Below the pieces are notes generated by a model. That model had not been told where the DNA came from, made no database searches, and saw only the letters and a program-made list of their open reading frames with translations. The position numbers were made by a program, and so were the translations under genes. From Emiliania huxleyi CCMP1516 (Eukaryota; Haptophyta; Isochrysidales; Noelaerhabdaceae), in contig NW_005194698.1 in the NCBI RefSeq assembly GCF_000372725.1, positions 323,893-387,892 of the forward strand: a DNA stretch of 64,000 bases, in the 5' to 3' direction. Positions 50,483 to 63,293 of this stretch are shown here, one piece after another (the first letter of the stretch is position 1; each line of letters opens with the position of its first letter).

Positions 50483-50676
50483 TGCTCTTTCTTACAGCGA
50501 CGTATAGCAACGTACTCCACACCACACAGCTCGACTCCACAGGTGACAGGCCCTCACAGTATATACCAAAATCTGAGAGCGAGACGCAGACCGGCCTCAG
50601 AGACACTGAGACAGAACGCGCTGAGAACGCGACGACTTCCACACCCGAACATGCCCTCTGGCCCCGCGCGCGCGCT
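50483..50676 (+). repeat. 194-bp direct repeat, first copy
   Basis: Matches 50935-51128 over its whole length with only a few differences. Contains GCTCTTTCTTACAGCGACG at the left and GGCCCCGCGCGCGCGCT at the right. The second copy is the 3' flank of FCP copy 1. Confidence 0.9.
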
Positions 50677-50741
50677 AGAGCTGCTGCAGCGACTGGGACG
50701 CAAGCTCAAAACCGGGCGGGCAAGTCATCGGCCTATCCGCT

Positions 50742-50934
50742 ACGGAGTATATAGTGGCTACTGCACCGTTCTAGAGCACAGTGTTACACACGTGAGTACG
50801 GACTACCGGATAGCCCCATGTGTCCTTTTAAAAAGATTTAGTGTTACACCTTACCGCACACGTGAGTACGGACTAAAGCCCCGTACCTCTACGGAGTATG
50901 TAGTGGCTTCTGCACCGTTCTGTGCGCCCTCCCA
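50742..50934 (+). repeat. second nested duplication between the 194-bp repeats
   Basis: CTACGGAGTATATAGTGGCT (50742) and its variant at 50889, and ACACGTGAGTACGGACTA at two positions, show that the DNA between the copies was also duplicated. Confidence 0.6.
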
Positions 50935-51128
50935 TGCTCTTTCTTACAGCGACGTATAGCAACGTACTCCACACCACACAGCTCGACTCCACAGGTGACA
51001 GGACCTCACAGTATATACCAAAATCTGAGAGCGAGACGCAGACCGGCCTCAGAGACACTGGGACAGAACGCGCTGAGAACGCGACGACTTCCACACCCGA
51101 ACATGCCCTCTGGCCCCGCGCGCGCGCT
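50935..51128 (+). repeat. 194-bp direct repeat, second copy
   Basis: See 50483-50676. Its right end runs into the 3' untranslated region of FCP copy 1, and the last 40 bases also occur after FCP copy 2 (about 62714-62755). Confidence 0.9.
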
Positions 51129-51326
51129 GTCTCGGCGGCGGCGGGGCGCAGTCATGGAGAGAAGATAGAGGGGGCGCGGCGGGCGCGGGAAGAGTCGCCG
51201 CGGCGAGGGGACGCGCCCCCTCGCTCCTCGGCGCAACATGCCCGCGCCGCCGCCGCCGCCCCCCTTGGCCGCCGCGGCTCAGGAAGAGAGGGGGCGGCCG
51301 AGGGAGAGGGGAGGGGGGGGGCGCGT

Positions 51327-52279
51327 CTACAGGGCGGAGGCGGCGGCGTCGCGCGCCACCTCGGCCGCCTCCTGCGAGAAGTAGCCGCCGAGGAGGAGGC
51401 CCTCGAAGTTGACGTCCTGCTGCGACCACGTCTTGCCCGACACCGCCTCCTGCGCCATGAAGCCGGCGGCGGCGAGCATGCCGAGGCGGCCTGCGGGGTG
51501 CGGGGTGGGCGCGGGGTGAGCCCTGCGGCGGCCCGGGCGGCGGCCGCCTCGCCGCGGGGCGTGGGCGCGGAGGGAGGGCGGGGAGGAGGGGAGGGGCCGG
51601 GGCGGCACCGTGCGACAGCTCCTTCTCCTGCATCTCGCGGAGCTCGGCGGGGTCGGTGGGCTTGAGGCCGAGCGGGTCGAAGCCGAGGTCGCCCGGGTAG
51701 TAGTCGGCCTTGAGCTTCTGGATGTTCTCCTGCCCGTCGCCCGAGTACGGGTTCTCCCACCCCTTTTGGATGCGCAGCGTCTCGCAGATGCCGATGCCGA
51801 GCGTCATGAGGAACCAGATGGCCGGCGGCAGCGCGGGGATCTGCTCGATGGCCGGGCCACCGTCCGCCGAGAAGAGCGGGTGGAAGCCCTCCTGCACCAG
51901 GAAGCCCGCCGCGGCGAGCATGCCCACGCGGCCGTGCGTGAGCTCCGCCTCGCGCCACCGGTAGACCTCGCTCTTGGAGGTGCCCTCGAGGAGGTTGGCG
52001 GGGTCAAAGTTGCCGGCCGGGGCGATGTTGCCCTGCGAGCGGGGAGGGAGAGGGGCGGCGACGTCAGAGGGGGTGAGGGGATAGGAGGAGCGGGGCTGGC
52101 GCCGGCGGCGAGTGAGCGCGGGCTGGGAGTCGCGAGCGCGGAGCGTGGCGGCGGCGCACCGGCAGGCCGTAGGCGAAGTCGGCCTTGGAGGCGACGGGCT
52201 CGGCCGCGACCGCCTTGACGGGGCCGCTGCGGGGCGCGACGTTGAGGGCGAGCGAGGAGGAGGCGAGCGCGAGCGACAT
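51327..52279 (-). CDS. fucoxanthin-chlorophyll a/c binding protein, copy 1
   Basis: Three exons on the minus strand: 52160-52279, 51609-52032 and 51327-51490, all with GT-AG borders, giving 235 residues. The first exon (MSLALASSSLALNVAPRSGP) is a plastid-targeting leader. The mature part has the LHC pattern: YRWREAELTHGRVGMLAAAG (helix 1, with Glu and His/Arg chlorophyll and salt-bridge ligands), a second helix around AIWFLMTLGIGICETLRIQK, the GDLGFDPLGL turn, and ELSHGRLGMLAAAGFMAQE (helix 3). It binds fucoxanthin and chlorophylls a and c in thylakoid antennae. The coding exons appear identical to copy 2, which is inverted 9 kb away. Confidence 0.93.
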
Positions 52280-52342
52280 GGCGATGACAAAGGATGCTTG
52301 GTTCTGGGAGGTGTCTGCGAAGGGGCGCGGAAACGTCCGACT

Positions 52343-52472
52343 GAGAAAAGAATTTTCCCGCGCGTCGCTCTCGCACCGGCAAAACCAACGCTGGGCACGG
52401 GATGGGCGCGCACTGGCAGCAACGGGCTCCCTCGCACAACGCTGGGCACACGGGACTGGTACGCACTGGCAC
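52343..52472 (-). promoter_or_regulatory. promoter of FCP copy 1
   Basis: On the sense strand: GTGCCAGTGCGTACCAGT (52455-52472), a second CCAGT box near 52399-52410, then GAAAATTCTTTTCTCAG (52343-52357), about 65 nt before the ATG. Confidence 0.55.
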
Positions 52473-52658
52473 AAACACAAGTGACAGGAGACACGTTTCG
52501 ATTTTCCCCTGGGTGTGCAATTTGTGTTGCACACGTAGTCGGCGCCGCCAATGGTGACATCTCACCGCTCAGTAGGTGCGCACGTGCCGCTCCACAGCCT
52601 GCTGGCACACGGGGCAGCGCTGTCGCGGCGGCGACTCACTCGTCATCTGCAGCCTTAA

Positions 52659-53562
<904 letters not shown>

Positions 53563-53594
53563 CGCTCACCCACGCGCACCGGGCCTTGCACTTT

Positions 53595-53705
53595 GAATGC
53601 CGTGGGGCTCCTGTCGTTAGACGTGGAGACGCGAGGGTTGCCCCCCTTGCCCCACCACCTCGTGTGTGTGGAGAAGTTTACCTTACCTTACCTTACCTTA
53701 CCTCG
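53595..53705. repeat. dispersed repeat, inverted match to 26505-26603
   Basis: GCCGTGGGGCTCCTGTCGTT through CCCCACCACCTCGTGTGTG to TTTACCTTACCTTACC. Confidence 0.8.
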
Positions 53706-54233
53706 CTGCCTCCTCTGCGGCGTGACCGTGAAGGAAGGTGTGTAAGGGGGGGGGGGGGGGTCGAAAAAGAGGAACCTTTTAATTCCATCGCCGCGGAGGG
53801 GGCCCCCGAGGGAGCAGGGAGGGGCGGGGAGGAGGACTGAGTGAGCGCCTCAAATCCACAGGAACCCGCCGGTGATGTCGATCGCCACCGGGAAGAGTTC
53901 GCATTCCTTGACATATATTGGCCTAAAATATACATAATATACATCGGGCGGGGGGCAACGGCCAACGCGCACACGCAAAAGTAGTGTACACTCGGCGAGG
54001 GACCTCAGCCCACTCCACGCCGTAGGCTAGCACGCGCACATGGCAAGACGGAGCGACGCGATGGACTACGAGTCAGACTGACACCTCCCGGATCGGTGAA
54101 ACAGAAAGTGCGCGGTGCGCGTGCACGTGCGCGCGTGTGAGGTCATACCTAACAGGGCCCTCGACGGCGCGACTCAAGGCGCTGTCTAATTCCATGCACG
54201 TCCCCCTGCGCCGTCCTCTCTCAGAATCCACAC
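53706..54233. other. intergenic, no gene seen
   Basis: Contains a G-tract (53747-53760) and AT-rich ATATACATAATATACAT near 53928-53944. Nothing coding recognised. Confidence 0.6.
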
Positions 54234-57200
54234 TCATATCTTGAGCTCGAACCCTACCCGCCCGCTCGCCGCATGTAGAAGCATGTTCTTTTCGTGCCAG
54301 CCGATGCCCCCGGGTGGGTAGTTAAACCTGGTGTTCAACCAGAGCACGAGCTTGGTCAGCACCTCGTTGACCGCCAGCGCCTCGCCGATCGCCTTAGCGC
54401 CCTCGTCGCCGATGCCATTGCCCCAGAGGTTCACAGATGCCATAGATCGGTCAGCACCCCGCTGACCTCAAAAGCGGAGGCCAGCGCATAGAGCCCCTCG
54501 TCGCCGATCTCGTTCCCGCCGAGGTCCAACTCGGTCAATTGACGCGGAGGCCAGGTATTGACGCGAAGAGCGGATGCTAGCGCCTTGGCACCCTCGTCAC
54601 CGATGCTGTTCGCCCAGAGCACGAGGATGGTCAGCACCCTGTTGACGTCAAGAGCGGCTGCTAGCGCCTTGGCGCCCTCGTCGCCGATGTTGTTGTTCCA
54701 GAGCAAGAGGTTGGTCAGCACCCCGTTGAATGCGAGGGCGCCGCCGATCGACTTCGCGCCCTCGTCGCCGATCTCGTTTTCGCCGAGGTCGAGGTTTTTC
54801 AGCACCCCGTTGACCGCGAGCGCCTTGCCGATCGCCTTGGCACCCTCGTCGCGGATGTTGTTGTTGTTGAGGCGCAAATCGGTCAGCACCCCGCTGCCCG
54901 ACACGTACTCGGCGATCTCTGCAGCGCCAATCGGGCCGATGAAGCAGCTAGCCAAGCCCAGGGAGGTCAGCTTGTTGCGCTGCCGCTCGACGCGGACGAT
55001 GCCGAGGGCCGCCTCCTCGGTGAGGCTGTTCCAGCCCACGTCCAAGGAGGTCAATACCTTGTTGAAGCGCAGAGCGGAGGCCAGCGCCTTGGCTCCCTCG
55101 ATACCGATCTCGTTGTGGGTGATCTTTAGCTCGGTCAACACCGCGGCGCCTGTCGCGAGAGCGCCGCCGAGGGCTGCTGCGCCCTCGTCGCCAATCATGT
55201 TGCCGCGGAGGTCCAAGCTGATCAGCACGGCGCTACTGCGCACGATCTCGGCCAGCACGATGCTGTCCTCGTCGTCGATGTCCTTGAATTTGCGGGGATA
55301 AGTATCTGAGCCGTGCAGCACTAATTGGCGCGAGCTCTCCAGATCACGCCGGGACTTGCCCACCTTGTAAGATAGAATCTCGCAATTCGAGTAATCTGCT
55401 TGGATGTATGTCTTGGAAACTTCTTGGTGTCTGCTTATGTGTCTGCTAGACAACTTGTCGTCGAGCCATTGCTCCTTTTGGCACCACCCACCTGAGGCAT
55501 CGCGCGCGTTGCTGCAGTATGGTTTGTCACTGCTGCGGAGGCAACCGCGCTTGAGGGTGCTCCCCCCTCCATACTTGGTCGGTGGTCCACACCTTTCGAC
55601 CTTCTGCAAATCAAATCTGTCGGGCACCACGTCCGGGCACCAGGCAACCTGGTTCTTCCACGAAGTTGCAGGGTGTCCCGCCTCGGGGCCCATTGACGCT
55701 CCATTTCCTGCTGGATTGCCCCTTGTTGCCTGCCATCGGATGCCTGATCGTTTGCTGATGGCGGCAAGAATCGCCTGACTGATTGCGGTTTCCCCCTGCA
55801 AAAAGGGCGACTGGCCATACGCTGCATACTGCGCCTGGTTGATGTCGTCATCGCCGCAAATGTAGAGCTTGAAAACGTTGTTGGTGAAGCTGCTCGGAAT
55901 CCTGACGACCCAGCTGCTGCTGAGCGAGATCATCATCTCCGGTTCCTTGTCGGACTGCTGGTCGTGAAACAAGTCGAGCGTGGCTCCGTGCTCGGAGAGC
56001 GTGTCGTTCAGCCCCTGCAGACGCCGAAGCAGGCCCTCGTTCTCCAGCTCCTCGGCCGCCCAGTACACCCAAAAGTGGCGGTTCTTCTCGAACTCCTCGA
56101 TCTCGCCGTCCCCATCCGCGTCGATGACACCCTTGGGTTCGGCGATCCGGCCGATGATGGCGTCAGGCGGTTCGCCAAGGACGGCGCGCCCGCACTTTTG
56201 GCCCATCGCGTAGTTGCTCGAGCCGACGTAGAGGTAGGCGTCATCGTTGTGGTACGTGTCCGTGTTGGTCGTGATGACGGGAATGCGGCGCGTGCAGCCC
56301 GAGATGGCGGCATCGAGTTTGGCGTACTGCTCGTTGCCCTCGGTGAACGGCACCGTGACGACGAGCGCGTCCGCTCCGCCCGAACAGGTCTGCGCGATCA
56401 TTTCGACCGCGAGGTCCGCGTCGAAGCCGACCGCGTGCCACTCGAGCTTGGCACGCTGGTAGACGGCCAGCTCGGCGCCCGACTTCCAGGCGCCCCAGAA
56501 CCCCTCCGCCTCGGCCTGCGCGTGCGTCACAGCGGCGATGGTTGGTTGCCAAGGGCAAGCCTCGGTACCCTTCTCGGTGCCCGGCCCAGCAAATGGCGCA
56601 AAGACCGGTCCGCGCACCGTCGGACTGAATGAATCTTCTGACGTGGTGTTGGAGAGGTCGAGGACCTGCGGTCGTGGGGGCGTGAGCGGGGTGTCAACAA
56701 CCTATACTCAGGCTCGAGAGACCAGTCGCCTCACCGGGATCGCGCCCGCGTCGGGCACGAACACCGACTCGAGGAACTCGGAAACGCCGCCAGAGCCGTA
56801 CGAAGACAGAGCAATGGCCGAGCAGCCCAGCCCAATCACCACGGAGAAGAAGATGCACAGCTTCTTTGACGAGCAGAACTTGCCGATGCGGAAGGTCGGC
56901 GTGGTCTCCTCCACGGCGCCCTGGACAGTGCAGACGAGGGTTAGTCACGAGCAGGGCGCGCTGAACGAGCAAAACAGTGAGCGCCGAGGGCGTGGTCGAC
57001 GACGGCGGTGCGTCGTCGACAGACGCCTTGCCGGAGCCGACGCCAGCGACGTCTTCCTCGTCGACAGATGCGTTGTCGGAGCCGACGCCAGCGAGGTCTT
57101 CCTCGTCGACGTCCGTTCCGAGCAGGGCTGCGAACCCGTTGGGGTCGACGCGGCCGATCGGGGTGAGGCTCTTGGTGGTCTTCTTGGAGCGGTCGACCAG

Positions 57201-58239
57201 GTTGGACTCGCCCTTGCGCTCGATCTTGCGGAGCGGGGAGGGGGTCTTCCACTCGTCGAGGCCCTGCGCGTGACGTGCGGCAGACAAGAGGTCACAGAGT
57301 CAATAAAAGTCCCCGCCCGTGTCCCCGCGATTATACACATGTGTACGTGCTGGGAGGCGCTCACCGCCGGGGGCGGCTCCTCCTCTGGCGGAAACTCCTT
57401 GGCAGAGACGGTCCAGTCGGTGCCGCCCTACGCATCAACAGCGGGACGCGGGGTCAAGGGTGCGCGGGTCCGCAGACGCACGACAAGACCCGGAGCCGCT
57501 CGCCGCCGGGGCGGGCTCCTCTGGAAAATCCTTGATCGACGGCAGCGGCGCGCCGCCGGCCGCTGCCGGCTTGAGGGCCGTGGCGACTTTGGTGACCGGC
57601 TCGAGCGCCAGGTCGTTTTTGGTGACGCCGTTGGGGGCCGTCGGTGGGTCGGTCGGCGGGCGCGCGAGCTTGGACCAGAAAACGGCGTTCTGGCTCGGCT
57701 CGTGGGCGGCAAAAATGGCCTTGGCCGTGTCCGCGTCGACCGTGTCCGCGGCGGTCTCCGGCTCCGCCGCCGCCGCGGCTGTGTCAACGCTCGCATCCTT
57801 GGCGCCGCTCATGTAGTCCGAGAGCGAGGGGGGGGTGGGCGAGACAGCGCCGGTGTCGACCGCGGACGCGTTCGCGGCGAGGGCGTCCTGTGGATTGGGG
57901 AGGCGGCGGGTGCAGTGGGCCTCGGCGTCCGAGTCGACCGTGTCCGCGGCAGGCGCCTTTGCCTCGGCCGGGTCCTTCTTGAGGGCGCCCTCGTGCACCC
58001 CCGCGGTGCCGTCCGTGATCGGGACGCCCTTGGCGCCGCACGCCTGTGGAAGAGGGAGAACCATGTCGCGGGAGGTGATTAGAGGTCTGCGACATGCGCA
58101 CACGCACCGCCTTAGCTCCGAGGAGCGAAGGCGACTTCGACGCGGAGGAGATGACGACCTTGATGCTGCCGTCTTCGGCCGACACGATGCCGACCTTCAT
58201 CACTGTCATCTGGTCGGACATGATATTGATCGAGTTCAC
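54234..58239 (-). CDS. receptor-like protein: TM anchor, periplasmic-binding-protein domain, LRRs
   Basis: Proposed exons, minus strand. From 58239: MSDQMTVMKVGIVSAEDGSI. About 57435-58045: acidic, Ala-rich segment with DYMSGAKDASVDTAAAAAE. About 56945-57290: charged segment (WKTPSPLRKIERKGESNLVD). About 56735-56914: KLCIFFSVVIGLGCSAIALS, one membrane anchor. Then a long exon from about 56660. That exon first encodes a type-1 periplasmic sugar-binding-like domain (GADALVVTVPFTEGNEQ, RIPVITTNTDTYHNDDAYLY) holding an EF-hand-type loop (DADGDGEIEEFE), then about eight LRRs of the NxIGDEGAKALAxAL type. Near 54440 the frame is lost (DLWHL stop), but the LRR continues in another frame (NGIGDEGAKAIGEALAVNEV) to 54234. 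Cytosolic tail, membrane pass and ligand-binding ectodomain suggest a receptor. Exon joins are by eye. Confidence 0.6.
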
Positions 58240-59157
58240 TCGTATGAGGTGGATGGCGAGCGTCTGATACTTATGGAGGGGCGGGGGGAGGGGGGGGAGG
58301 GCGGGGGAGCATTGGTCTTGGGGTCATCAAGATGTCATCATTCGTCTTGGCTGGAGACTGCGGACGACTGCAAAGTAATACTGCGCATTATTATTCAGAG
58401 TACTACGAAAGCGCCTACGGAGCACAACCACGAGAAAGAGGGTCAAAAATGCTGTGAAGATGTCTTGGGTGTATATATGGGTGTATATGGGGATGTATGG
58501 GGACATATGAGGTACATGGGGGTATATGGGGTACATGGACATGGGGTATGCTGCTGAGAGCATATTTGAGGGGGAATGGAGAGGAAGGGGGGCTCAGGAG
58601 GGCCGCGCCTACTCGCAGCGTTCACAGCTCGAGGCCCAGCTCGCAAGATGTCCGCGGCGGCTCCCCTCGATCACGTTGTTTTGGATCTGCGGGCGCGCAG
58701 GCGACGGCGGGAGGGTCAGCAGCATAAAATGGGATGCGCATGGTGCGGGCTAGCGCGGGGCAAGGGTGGCGAATGGACAGCAGCGGACGCATCTCGTGGC
58801 TCCTCAATGGCAGCGGCGGCACCTGCGAGCGGGAGGGAGCAGGCGGTGCGAGGCCAAGGGGTACAGCCGCTCGGGCGGCGCATCGGCCATCGCACGGCGG
58901 GAGTGGTGCGGGCGGGGCGGGCTCGGTGAGGCGTCGCGGGGATCAAGGCGTGCAGCTTGCGGCGAACGTAGGCGGCGGGGCCAGCGTGCGAGTCGGGGAA
59001 AGCGCACGGCTTGGCTAGGCGCGGCACACCTGGAAACCGTCGGGGAACAGGAAGGACGGAGGGCGGGGGTACAGTGCTCTCTATCAAAAAGAGCTGCGTG
59101 CACCACATAGCCACACACACATTACCTGCCGGATTTTCTTCTTTCTTAGCAGGCCGG
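58240..59157. other. intergenic, no gene seen
   Basis: A run of GGGGTATATGG-type words (58465-58550) forms an imperfect ATGGGG repeat. A T-rich GATTTTCTTCTTTCTTAG (59132-59149) directly precedes the polymerase start and may be its initiator. Confidence 0.6.
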
Positions 59158-60697
59158 ATGAGCGCGTCTGCAGTCCCGTCCTCCTCCTCGTCCTCTCTGC
59201 GCACGAGCGTGGGCGGCATCAAACTTCACGTCGACGTCGACGCCTATTTCGTGCACGTGCACCAGGCGGAGGAGCCGCAGAAGTACCCACGCGGCAAGGC
59301 GCTCGCGGTGCAGCAGCACAACGACATCATCGCCGTCAACCACCACGCGAAACAGCTGGGCGTGCACAAGCACATGTCGCCGGCCGACGCGCGCGACATC
59401 TTCAAGGAGCAGAATGTGTCGCCGGGCCTCATCCACGTGCCCACCGATCCCAGCTCCGGCCGCGTGACGTATGCGCTGTACCGACGCTGGTCGGCACGGC
59501 TCGTGGCGCTGTGGCGCAAAATCGCCGCCGACGCCGTCATCGAGGGGCACCCGACGAGCCTCGACGAGGTGTGGATCGACGCGGGGACGGCTGATGTCGC
59601 CGCCACACTGCGCCTCGCTGGTGAGGTGCGCCGCGGCTCGCGCGCGCTGGGCTTCGACGTGTCAATTGGCCTCGGCCTTCTCAAGTCTGTGGCAAAGCTC
59701 GCGTCGCGCGCGGCGAAGCCCGAACGCGGTGGCCGCGGCGTGGTCTCCGCGATCACGCCCGACGAGGTGGACGCCCTCCTCTCCCAGACAGACCTCGCCG
59801 TGCTGCCCGCCGACGGCCAACGAAGCTGCTGCTCCGCCGGCGTCGTCGCCGCTGTCGCCGCCACCGTCCTTCACGGCAGCGCTCCGTCACTGCGAGACGC
59901 GCAGGAGCTCTCTCTCAACCGTCTGGAGTCGCTCCTGCGAAGCGAGGAGGGCCCGACCGGGCCTGGCCGCAGCAGCCCCGGCAGCCTCGCGCGCGAGCTT
60001 TACCAGCGCGTGCGTGGCGAGGCCGTCGACGATGACGACGCGCGCGTGCAGGAGCGGCGACCGCAGAACGAGATCTCTCAGTCGCTCTCGCTCGCCGTCG
60101 TGCCGATCGTCGTCCCCTTTCGCGGCCGCACCACGCCGGTGTCGCCATTGGCCGCCGGCGACAGCGACGAGTCACGTGAGCTCGACCTGCAGCTCTGGTC
60201 GCTCTGCAGCGAGCTGCTCGACCGCAGTGCCCGCCACCGCCGCCGCCACCGCCTCACCCCTTCACGCCTCGGCATCTCTCTCAGCCTTCTCGACCCGCAG
60301 CTCGCTTGCAAGAGTGGCCGGCCGGTCAAGCTCGACTCGCTGGAGAAGAAGGACAAGAGTGAGCCCCTCGACAAGTCCTGCGGCAGGGTGGCGCGCGGCC
60401 TCGAGGCTGACAACTTGCTTGTCGCCGGGCTGGCTCACGACGCGCATGATGCTGCGCCGGCGGCGGACCGGATGGAGGGTGCACTGAAGGTGCTTGTGGT
60501 TCACGTACGACTGATGATGAGAGCGCTGGCCACGGAGAGAGCGTGGAAGCTCGATGCGCACAAGTACAAAGTCAAGCATCTCGTCGTCAAGCTCTTTGCG
60601 TGGAAGGAGCCCGCCACTCGGAACACGGACATCCGCGATGCCTTCGGCGGGGGCAGCGGCGCCGCCGCCGCCGGCGCCTCCGCCGCCTCCGCCGCCT

Positions 60698-60737
<40 letters not shown>

Positions 60738-61080
60738 ACCGCCGTTGGGAATGCCGACAGCGGTGGTCAACCTCGTCGACGACGAGGGCGGCGGCGCGGC
60801 TGAAGCGGAGATGGATTCGCCGGCCGATCCTCCGCGCGTCGTCCATGGGACGCCATCCATCACCAGCTTCTTTCCCCCTGCTGCCCACCCGCCCAAGCGG
60901 CAGAAGACCGACGAGGATCGGGCGGCGGCACGGCTGTCTGCCGACGACAAGTTCGAGGCTGGCGTGGCGCAGCTGCTCGAGATGGGCTACGGAGAGACCG
61001 ACGCGCGAGGGGCTCTGCGGCACAGCGCGGCGAACGTGCAGGCGGCGGTGGAGCGGCTCTTACATGGCGTCTCTGGGTGA
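59158..61080 (+). CDS. Y-family translesion DNA polymerase with PIP-like and UBA motifs
   Basis: 640 residues in one exon (ATG 59158). HVDVDAYFVHVHQ (24-36) is palm motif I with Asp26; SLDEVWID holds the catalytic pair Asp136/Glu137; VSIGLGLLKSVAKLAS (168-183) is the DinB motif SxGxxxxKxxAKxAS. RVTYALYRRWSARLV is the finger/palm strand of pol eta/kappa/iota relatives. The little-finger region continues to about 540. An Ala-repeat linker leads to TPSITSFF, a PCNA-interacting-like box, and a UBA domain (VAQLLEMGYGETDARGALRH, then SAANVQAAVERLL) at the end. Such enzymes copy past damaged bases, recruited by ubiquitinated PCNA; here a UBA takes the place of the usual UBZ or UBM. The exact subtype (eta, iota or kappa) is not certain. 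Confidence 0.85.
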
Positions 61081-61460
61081 CTCGCTGGGCCGAGTGTCTG
61101 GGGGTCAGGGAGCCGGCGCGACGGCCCGAGGCTAGGTGCTCGGCGTGCACACCACGTCACGACGGCATTCCTGCGCGAATTCCTCACTTGCGGGACAAGG
61201 CGCCCCCGGGCCCGTGAACAGCGACGCTATTGTCTGTTGCGTGAATGGAGGTTCCCGTGTTGCATGTCTGACTGTCACTCTGTTTCGGGGCCCGGGGTTG
61301 TGCGTTTATGTGAATGGAGGTTTGTACGTACATGTGCGTCTCTTCTTCTCCTAGATGTAGATGTGATGTGCGGTCGTGTCTGATTTGTTTTTGTTTGCGG
61401 CTGTCGGGTTTCTTTTCGTACGTCTCCGGTTTCGTGTTCCGCACGACAAGAGCGCGCCCA

Positions 61461-61510
61461 TCCCGTGCCCAGCGTTGGTCCAGCAAATTCTTTTCTCAGC
61501 CGGACGTTTC
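61461..61510 (+). promoter_or_regulatory. promoter of FCP copy 2
   Basis: CATCCCGTGCCCAGCGTTGG followed by CAAATTCTTTTCTCAGC, matching copy 1 but with about 28 bp missing between the two blocks. The distal CCAGT pair of copy 1 is outside the duplicated segment and is absent here. Confidence 0.5.
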
Positions 61511-61560
61511 CGCGCCCCTTCGCAGACACCTCCCAGAACCAAGCATCCTTTGTCATCGCC

Positions 61561-62510
61561 ATGTCGCTCGCGCTCGCCTCCTCCTCGCTCGCCCTCAACG
61601 TCGCGCCCCGCAGCGGCCCCGTCAAGGCGGTCGCGGCCGAGCCCGTCGCCTCCAAGGCCGACTTCGCCTACGGCCTGCCGGTGCGCCGCCGCCACGCTCC
61701 GCGCTCGCGACTCCCAGCCCGCGCTCACTCGCCGCCGGCGCCAGCCCCCCTCCTCCATCCCCTCACCCCCTCTGACGTCGCCGCCCCTCTTCCTCCCCGC
61801 TCGCAGGGCAACATCGCCCCGGCCGGCAACTTTGACCCCGCCAACCTCCTCGAGGGCACCTCCAAGAGCGAGGTCTACCGGTGGCGCGAGGCGGAGCTCA
61901 CGCACGGCCGCGTGGGCATGCTCGCCGCGGCGGGCTTCCTGGTGCAGGAGGGCTTCCACCCGCTCTTCTCGGCGGACGGTGGCCCGGCCATCGAGCAGAT
62001 CCCCGCGCTGCCGCCGGCCATCTGGTTCCTCATGACGCTCGGCATCGGCATCTGCGAGACGCTGCGCATCCAAAAGGGGTGGGAGAACCCGTACTCGGGC
62101 GACGGGCAGGAGAACATCCAGAAGCTCAAGGCCGACTACTACCCGGGCGACCTCGGCTTCGACCCGCTCGGCCTCAAGCCCACCGACCCCGCCGAGCTCC
62201 GCGAGATGCAGGAGAAGGAGCTGTCGCACGGTGCCGCCCCGGCCCCTCCCCTCCTCCCCGCCCTCCCTCCGCGCCCACGCCCCGCGGCGAGGCGGCCGCC
62301 GCCCGGGCCGCCGCAGGGCTCACCCCGCCCCGCACCCCCGCCGCAGGCCGCCTCGGCATGCTTGCCGCCGCCGGCTTCATGGCGCAGGAGGCGGTGTCGG
62401 GCAAGACGTGGTCGCAGCAGGACGTCAACTTCGAGGGCCTCCTCCTCGGCGGCTACTTCTCGCAGGAGGCGGCCGAGGTGGCGCGCGACGCCGCCGCCTC
62501 CGCCCTGTAG
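61561..62510 (+). CDS. fucoxanthin-chlorophyll a/c binding protein, copy 2
   Basis: Exons 61561-61680, 61807-62230 and 62347-62510 (GT-AG borders) give 235 residues that appear identical to copy 1. The plastid leader is MSLALASSSLALNVAPRSGP; the antenna helices start at YRWREAELTHGRVGMLAAAG and ELSHGRLGMLAAAGFMAQE. Its introns differ from copy 1 only by small changes (for example a deletion near 62325), so the duplication is recent or kept uniform by gene conversion. The inverted pair spans about 1.3 kb each: 51089-52412 and 61452-62755. Confidence 0.93.
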
Positions 62511-62755
62511 ACGCGCCCCCCCCTCCCCTCTCCCTCGGCCGCCCCCTCTCCTCCTGAGCCGCGGCGGCCAAGGGGGGCGGCGGCGGCGGCGCGGGCATGT
62601 TGCGCCGAGGAGCGAGGGGGCGAGTCCCCTCGCCGCGGCGCCTCTTCCCGTCGCCCGCCGCGCCCCCTCTATCTTCTCTCCCTGACTGCGCCCCGCCGCC
62701 GCCGAGACAGCGCGCGCGCGGGGCCAGAGGGCATGTTCGGGTGTGGAAGTCGTTC

Positions 62756-63293
62756 TGTCTCTTGACTCCGTGGCTTTTATGGGTATATTATCGTGCGTGA
62801 GCTGTCGCCCTGTGGTGTCGTCTGTGTGGAGTGGGTAGTCGCTCTATTCTTACATACGTTGCTGTGAGAACGAGAGGTGGATGACTGATTACGGTGGCCA
62901 ATATATCCACAATCGGGGGCCGCGAACTGCACAGGCCAAATGTGGCCATGAGTGTGAGCGGCTGTGGTCCGCGCGAGCACTAAGAGAGAGGACCGGTGGA
63001 TCTCTCGCTATCGCGCGCACTGAGCGACCACTGAACGCTGTGATCGCGGTTCGCGCGTGTGTCGCGCCCCGCCTCCTCACAGCCACACGTCACAGCGCAC
63101 CAAGTAGCTCACTCTCTACACACGTGTCTCGATCCTCTCTCGCTCGGCTCGAGCGCGCCGCCCAATATCTCGCCGTCCCGGCGTCGCTCGGTCGACGCTC
63201 GCTGGCGTGGCCGGGCGGCCCGGCTGCTCGAGCTGCAGCAGTAGGCGAGTAATATACACGCGCTACGGCTCTATCTGGGTCGGGGCCACCTCC
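62756..63293. other. intergenic, no gene seen
   Basis: Unique sequence beyond the end of the FCP duplication; no coding frame recognised. Confidence 0.6.

Noticed and set aside
51049..52608. Single 519-codon frame over FCP copy 1
   Set aside because: It reads through two introns; the three-exon model with GT-AG borders gives the conserved antenna protein.
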